Shown here: piece after piece, positions 52,230-64,000 of the stretch | Position numbering within the stretch: the stretch's first letter is position 1 | Layout: the number at the start of each line of letters is the position of its first letter | NCBI GenBank assembly: GCA_002794735.1 | Contig: NBAZ01000013.1 | Location: forward strand, 496,001 to 560,000 | Length of the DNA: 64,000 nt | Reading direction: 5' to 3' | DNA from: Pyrrhoderma lamaoense | Taxonomy: Eukaryota > Basidiomycota > Agaricomycetes > Hymenochaetales > Hymenochaetaceae | The notes under the pieces: model-generated | What the model was told of the DNA's origin: nothing | Seen by the model: the letters and a program-made list of their open reading frames with translations, nothing else | Database searches by the model: none | Translations under genes and position numbers: made by a program

Positions 52230-54010
52230 TGTATGATGAACCAAGAACAGTATCTTCTAGTCAATAGCTGAGGGAAGAGATAGGATCTACTGAATAGATC
52301 TGAATGGCTCTGAATATAAGCGAAAAGACTCCACAATTTCGTGCGGGACCAAAAAAGACCGTACCACGGGATATCTGCTAAAGTTTGAGAAAACAAGAAT
52401 CAAATAATTCCAGAATACAACTCGTGGGGAATGAGTTGTAGACCAGTGCGGACTTCGGGGCGGAGGGGGTTGGATAGGAGAGAGATGAAGAGGCAGTATT
52501 CTCGGATTCTTCCCGCCGTCTCGTGAGTGGATCTTGAATTGGTGAAAGGGGAAGTGTTCTGCTGACTACACCAATGTATGTGCTAAGTTAAGACGCGAAA
52601 AAGATCTCCGACAAGAAGCCTACCCGCTCGTGGAGAAAAATTGGCTTGATTTTAAGAGTCACTGAGAAAGGTCTCCTAGGAGTTAACACAATAAGTATCT
52701 CCGAAAATGAAGTCTTTGATTCTCAGGGGCTTCCTGTGGTCTAGCAGGCGTTAAGCTCGCTTAGCCGGAGTTTAGAAAGCAAGACGCGTAGAGAAATGGA
52801 TGGCGTGCAGAGTTGGCAACTCCCGGATGTATTCATCCAGTTTTATAGCTACGGCTAGCGTGACTTTCTACGTCAGTGATTCGACTGTGACTGAGATGTT
52901 TATGGAAAGGAAGACGTGTTTGGCAGAAAGCTATTTTACTTTGATTGCCCGCTTGGCTAAGAAGGGAGTTGCTTGCTTCGTCTAGCCATGTACGAAAACC
53001 ACCGGAGCTTTTAGACATTGAAGTCCGGGATACACCTCAAGGGTCCATCCTAGATTACAGAGCTTATCTTTTTGTTTGACAGAAAGCTATTGACTTTTGA
53101 AAGTGTGCCTGCTTCGAGATAAAGTGCCTATTCTGGCTACAACTGGTGTACCCGTAATTATGGATCTTTTCCGTCTTGATTCGAAGTTTTATAGATTAAA
53201 CCGAATCGGGATGAGAGGCCACCCATGAGAGATGTTAATAACACCGCTTCCGAGAGCAGTGGTTGCTGGTAGTGAGCTTCGCGTGTCAAGAAGAGAAACT
53301 GAATCGGGTGGGCGCTTGTTTTGCGTAGTCCGCTCTTAGACGACAAAAGAGCGCAGGTGGACGTGTGCGATAAGCTAGATAGAATTGATCCCGTATGAAA
53401 ATGCCAAAGAGTATACAGCGCATCGTGACATAAGGCTTGTTAGAGTTGAAAACATCCGGATCTGTGTCTCCTAGAGACAGAGCCGAGGGTGACGGTCGCT
53501 TAGTGGATACAATTGGATTTGCCCATAAGCATGCTAAGAGAGCAATAATGTTAAAAACGCGTGGTGTTCGCGAGAAAAATATGCATTTGGACATATGATT
53601 TAGGAGTAAAATTAGAAACCGAAGTTTTTATAAAGGAATGAAGCAAAGAGGAATGAAAAATAAAAGAATTAATTGGTCAAAACGTGTAAATAAAGGAAAA
53701 GGAATAATTCAATTATAAGAAACGTTGCAAGCCACCAAGAAAAAAGCTTCCATATAAATCGATATCATTTGCTAATCCCGACGATGATTGGTAATCCCTC
53801 ACCTTTCGCGCTCATCGTCTGCACGAAGAGGACGCCGTCCATTCTGGTCTGCGCGTCGCCGACATGAATGTTGTCGACGACAACAGTCAGGCAATCCCAA
53901 CGGTAAGCTCGCTTGATATGTGGTTCACTATTTACGCTGCGCAATCTTATTCGGCTGTATAGAACTCCCATCAAAATACCTCAGGGCGTATTTTGTCCCT
54001 TCCCTCCATC
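52230..54010. other. Divergent intergenic region with possible coding remnant
   Basis: About 1.8 kb between the divergent Zn2Cys6 and PH genes. A + strand segment at about 53113-53228 reads DKVPILATTGVPVIMDLFRL and continues to a stop. It looks protein-like but cannot be extended or assigned. A 12-bp string (CAGAAAGCTATT) recurs at about 52922 and 53080. Nothing else was seen. Confidence 0.4.
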
Positions 54011-57000
54011 ATGGGCTCGACCCTCCCTACTGTGGTCTCCGGTCGTCGAGCATCTTCTCCGTCTCCCCGTCCGGGATCGCCTACGAACACATCTTTCAAT
54101 TCTTCCTCTTTACAGCAACCATATGTAGCAACCATAAGTCATACAAGCAAACCAAACGGCCGGTTTTCCGATGCGTTTGCTGGCCTTAGTGGCCGTTCTC
54201 GAGGACTTTCAATTGACTCAGACTCGCATGATGAGACTCTAGGAAAGCAGAAGAAAGGTTATGGCATAGCTGAAGAAAACATGATTGACAGCTCGTTTGG
54301 GATCGGTGAGTTGGCTTTCACAAGTCATTACGTGGTTTCCGTATAGTATCGAATAGAAGCCTGTCCAAATCATATTTATTATTTTTCCCTCACTTTCATT
54401 TACACTAATATTGGAAAAACATACTACTTCAACATTTCACCCTATCCTTCTACGATAGCGTCTTTTGATTCGACATACCCGTATCTACGTCGAATCGACA
54501 TGCAAAATAGTATGTTTAAGTGGATACAGAATTCCATAATATAATCACTTATGCATTAATCTCATCCTTACTATCTACTAAATTCGACTCTGACGTGATA
54601 ACTACTTTTATAGATGCAGACCCGTTTGCTAGTCATATCAATGATACGGAAACTCAAGATTCCCATCATTCTGTCTGCCCCTCTTCTTTTCTCCCCCTTC
54701 ATCCTCAAAGGACCTCCCGTCCACTAATAGAAAGAACCGGGGTAGCTTGCTGTTTGCTGCTTCTGATGCATTAGGCTTTGGACGAGTCGGTGCCTCAATA
54801 AGCAAGAGAATGAGCAAGCGTGTTTCCGTCGATCAAAATACCTTGGTCTCTCAGTCTAATTCCACATCGTCATCCCACAACAATGGAAAGGATTACCATG
54901 GAAGGCAAAAGGAAAGACGAAGGGTCATTGGGCACTGCGCCCCCGTCTTCCGTGCATGTCATCTCGGACGTGATTGAAATTAGCGCTGCTAAGGCAGGCT
55001 CAATCTCAGCTCGTGATGAAGAAGATGAAAACGAGCGTCGAGAACGCGATAGATTGAGAGTAGAAGCTGCGGAATCTATAGGAATCAGCCTCTTCTCCGA
55101 GAAGATTCTTCTTCGCGTTTAACGGGATTAACAGGAAATGATAGCTTTCATATTGATGATGACTCCCCCGATGAAGATACAGGGCACGGGATACTCATGA
55201 AGAAAGCAAAGAAAGGCTTCAGTGCTTGGATAGATCTCGCTCGAGCGTGCACGGCTCTGTCAAAGTCCCCAGTCTGACTAATATGGCACAGATCCAGCAA
55301 CTGCAGAGTAGAGAAAATAGACACGCTCGCAGTTCGTCACTTTCCGGAATGGCGACCCCTACGACCCCTCTTTCCTCGAACTGGCCAATATCATCTGGTA
55401 CGAATGGACACACAAGGACACCTAAGGGATCCGTGTCTGGCTCAATCTCCCAAACGGAGCTACCTTCCTTTCCTTGTATTCTATCAATGCTAGAGTCTCT
55501 TACAAGTAAATCATCCTCTGCCCTTAAATACCACGTAGTGTCTCCCCTTCTTTTTCTTGGTGTTTCTCGTCAGTGGAGAACTCGCTTTATTGTTTTGACA
55601 ACGCCCGCTCGTCCGAAATCGCCTCTACAAGCAAATTTTCACTCATTTACACCCGAACGCCAGACCTCCGTTTGCCATCTACATGTATTCAAGACATCCG
55701 CCCCTGATGAACGCGAAATCGAGAGACTAGAAGTCAACGAGAATTCGGTAGTTTTTATCGCAGAGGAAGAAGTTGCTGGTAAACGTCAAGTTGTCAAAGT
55801 TGGAGGTATAGATGTTAGTGGAAAACGGAAGGATATGAATGTGGAAGAGAACGGACAAACCATGTGGTTTCTCTCTATCTCAGATTTCAAAGAGGCACAA
55901 AGCTGGATCGCAATCCTGAAAGATGCCGTTTTTGATCAAAGGTGCGCCCTGCTTCACGATATCTTTTTGTCTAATAGTTGTTTACAGACCGAGGAACGGT
56001 GCTAAAATAGTTTTATTTTCTCGGACAGGTCGGAAAAAGCGGGTTTTGGCATGCCAACAAACTCACGTATGTCCCCGGGTCCCAAAGGTGATCTAGATGT
56101 CATGCTTTCGATGAGAGCCCAGGATATTGCTTCTTTTCGGTCTCAAACGCAAGCAAGCTCAACATTAATTAGTAGTAACCTTGATTTTACACGTAAGCGC
56201 GGCGCTTCCAGTCCAGCACCGACGATGCGTTCTTGGTCTGGAGAACGAAAGAGTAATGAAAATAGGTTATCGTCTCCTCCTGGAAAATGGTCTCCCTAAA
56301 AGGTCTGTTTTCGGTACCAGGGCGTACTCGCTCAATGTCTCAGAGTACAGATCGAAGTGATACATCTTCGCTATCACCGACTGAGCCGTCGTCATTCACT
56401 TCACGCGGAACTGCATTGTTAAGTATGATACGTCCAGCCAATGAGAATGGACACCAGGAAACTACAGAGACAGACCCTAAGCCGATTCCCACATCTTTTA
56501 CTACCGCAAAGCACGTAATTTCGGCTCCTATACTCACTACGGAAGCCATCTTCTCCAATGCCGAAATGAATCTGGATAGATCCAGCTTGAAGAGCCGTGA
56601 CCGTGAATTACCAGAATGGTATTCTATTGAAAGCCGACAACATACTAGGGGAGATTCTTCGTCTTCAGTAAATGCTAGTCCTGCATTACTTCCTCCACCT
56701 CGTAACAAGCGACCATGGACGTCAGCGGGACTTCTGGGTAATGCCAATCGAGAAGAGTCATCGATGGACAACGGTAGCCCTACTCCAAGAAAGTCTTTTC
56801 AGAGCACTGCGTCTAATCACAGCGAAAGACACAGTTCGGAGAGCAAAGGGCGGTCACCATCACCTTCGATTCTCTTGGAGCTCCTGGTGTCTTCGGATCT
56901 CCTGATTTGAAACCTAAAGACAACAGAAGAAGCTCATTATCATCTTCGGTTTCTTCTTCCATAGCTCCATCATCTGAACGTGACCAGTCTCTGGGAGGTC

Positions 57001-58123
57001 TAACTCTTTGATTCAGCAGCGCTTTAGGGTTGGAAAGGTCCCAAAATGTTAGCACCTCCTACTGGCCCCCGCCTTCTGTCCCTAGCATACCATCTCAACC
57101 TTCTTCCGGATCTGGAATAAATGAGAAAAATGTCTTTTTGTCACTAGATAGCAGATCACCTAGTAGAGCATCTTCAATACGTAGTGTTACAAATTCTGAT
57201 GTCATGCAAAACGGGACAATCTCGGCAAGACGATTGTCAACATCCTCAGTCTTAAGCTCAGGATCATCTCAATTAAACCCAAAGACATCTAGCGGTATTC
57301 GACAAATATCTTTGTCCCCAAACGACTCTCTGTCCCCCCACCTCAACGTCCTGCCCCAACTACAGCTCTTCCTCCCACACCCGCTCAAGCAGATGGTGCA
57401 AAGCAGAGCGAAACCCCTCCACGTCGCGCCTCATTCCGGGATTCTCTTAGTCATAGATCTTTGAGATTCTCCCTTACTCCTCCACCTGTGAAGAGTTCAC
57501 TGCGTTCTGATGATGCTTTTCGTCGCCGAAGTCTCAGTAATGGAAGTACAGTCTCGTCAAATCATTCCTTTGCTCCTCCTGCCCCCCTCCTACTGGACCC
57601 CTTCCTCCCGTTCCCCAGGATCTTCCCCTGCACGGCAATCTTTCAGAGAACGGTTGCGTATGAAGAGTGCACCCTCTACACCTCCTACATCTTTACCTGG
57701 TTCTACTCCATTAGTTACTGTTTCCTCTGTCTCATCTCTTAAAGATGCCAGACAATCTGTTGTAATCGGAGAACCTATTACAGCGATACCCAAGGATCTC
57801 AATTTTCTTAATATGGTTTCGCCTGTCGAACAGGCTGCATCTTCTAATGATGATATAAATTTCTTGAACATGACTTCTCCACTTACAACTACCTTCCCTA
57901 AATCGATAATACCACCACCACGAACTTCGGATTCCCCTTCACCCATCAATGGTTCTCCACCTAACATGACGGTCTTGCCTCCTCCCCGCGCCGTAATAGG
58001 GCAGGCACGTTTTCAGAGAAGGATCGTGACCGAAGCTCTCAAACTTTGGAAGGTATCAATATGCAGCCCTCAGATGGCCTTGTACGTATGAATATGTCTC
58101 TTGAAGCGATTGCGACGGTTTGA
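54011..58123 (+). CDS. PH-domain protein with long disordered tail
   Basis: From MGSTLPTVVSGRRASSPSPR (54011) the protein is Ser-rich. It then has GSLLFAASDALGFGRVGASI, an acidic/charged helix (RDEEDENERRERDRLRVEAA), HGILMKKAKKGFSAW (the usual entry of a PH domain), RQWRTRFIVLTT, CHLHVFKTSAPDEREIERLE, VVFIAEEEVAGKRQVVKVGG and TMWFLSISDFKEAQSWIAIL (PH C-terminal helix with its Trp). About 600 disordered Ser/Pro residues follow, ending MNMSLEAIATV with TGA at 58121. PH domains bind phosphoinositides or proteins at membranes; the role of this one is unknown. It has the most frame breaks of the window: at least eight, mostly repaired by one base, for example AAAA 56284-56287 (GKMVSLKGLFSVPG), about 56868 (SDSLGAPGVFGSP), about 55100, about 55210 and about 58022. 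Confidence 0.75.
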
Positions 58124-58497
58124 TTACTTTATTTTATTATGCTGTTTTTGTTCTTTTTCTTTATGCTTTGCACTTTTCGTTTTATACTTATCGTGGATGT
58201 GGATGCACTTCTTTTTATTATTCAGGTTCATGTTGTACAACAATCAAGCACGTAGATACTATCATTTTCATATAGGGACCGATGTTCCGTCGGTTTGCTG
58301 TTCAATCCTAATTTTTTTCTCTTACGCCTTACATGTATATCGTAGTCACTACCCAATATCATCTATGGTCGTTTAGTTCGCTTTTTATGTGATGCATTGC
58401 ATTTTGGAGATTATAAGATAAACATACAGATAAACAACAAATACTAACTAAAGGTGACATAAGGAACAGAAACGAAACAAATAAGTATCAAGAACAA
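58124..58497. other. Convergent 3' flanks of the PH gene and PRP8
   Basis: 374 bp, T-rich on its left half. No open frame supported. Confidence 0.5.

Positions 58498-64000
<5,503 letters not shown>

Noticed and set aside
52920..53100. Direct repeat CAGAAAGCTATT
   Set aside because: Only 12 identical bases with diverging flanks and no target-site or terminal-repeat features, so chance similarity is sufficient.

Overview
This is a gene-dense nuclear segment from a filamentous basidiomycete, most likely an Agaricomycete. The evidence is genes with many short introns (about 45-75 bp, GT...AG), no operons, and protein families typical of mushrooms and their relatives: a fungal SNIP1/Pml1 FHA protein, an RRM+YTH protein, sesquiterpene synthases, a CE8 pectin methylesterase, a Zn2Cys6 regulator and a Tma23-like protein. 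Base composition looks AT-leaning. I could not place the species.

Layout, left to right. 0-7 kb: SNIP1/Pml1 (-), an intron-containing tRNA-Glu (+), a Tma23-like ribosome-biogenesis protein (-) and a divergently transcribed Ser-rich unknown (+). 8-16 kb: an RRM+YTH m6A-reader-type protein (-) and a C2H2 zinc-finger protein (-). 16-25 kb: a secreted pectin methylesterase (+), a vWA-domain protein (-) and the mitochondrial Rho GTPase Gem1/Miro (-). 25-32 kb: the eIF2alpha kinase Gcn2 (+). 32-37 kb: a sesquiterpene synthase (-) and the remains of a second one (+) in a gene-poor stretch. 37-44 kb: the spindle-checkpoint kinase Mps1 (-), V-ATPase subunit d (+), DAHP synthase (-) and Tim9 (+). 45-50 kb: a multipass membrane protein whose frame runs into a secretory-pathway, glycosyltransferase-like domain (+), then an FAD oxidoreductase resembling tricarballylate dehydrogenase (+). 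50-58 kb: a Zn2Cys6 regulator (-) and a long PH-domain protein (+). 58-64 kb: the C-terminal part of the splicing factor Prp8 (-), cut by the right edge.

Most genes are independent housekeeping genes (splicing, translation control, mitochondria, vacuole, mitosis, aromatic amino acids). Four divergent pairs share short intergenic regions. The accessory genes are the pectin methylesterase, terpene synthases, FAD oxidoreductase and Zn2Cys6 regulator. I see no transposon, CRISPR array or prophage.

The most striking property is that most of the long genes carry reading-frame breaks. Nearly every one I worked out is repaired by adding one base, usually in a short mononucleotide run. They hit genes expected to be essential (PRP8, VMA6, MPS1) as readily as dispensable ones. 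The simplest reading is systematic one-base under-calling of runs in the underlying sequence, not pseudogenes. Gene boundaries below are given on that understanding, and exon joins were deduced by eye.
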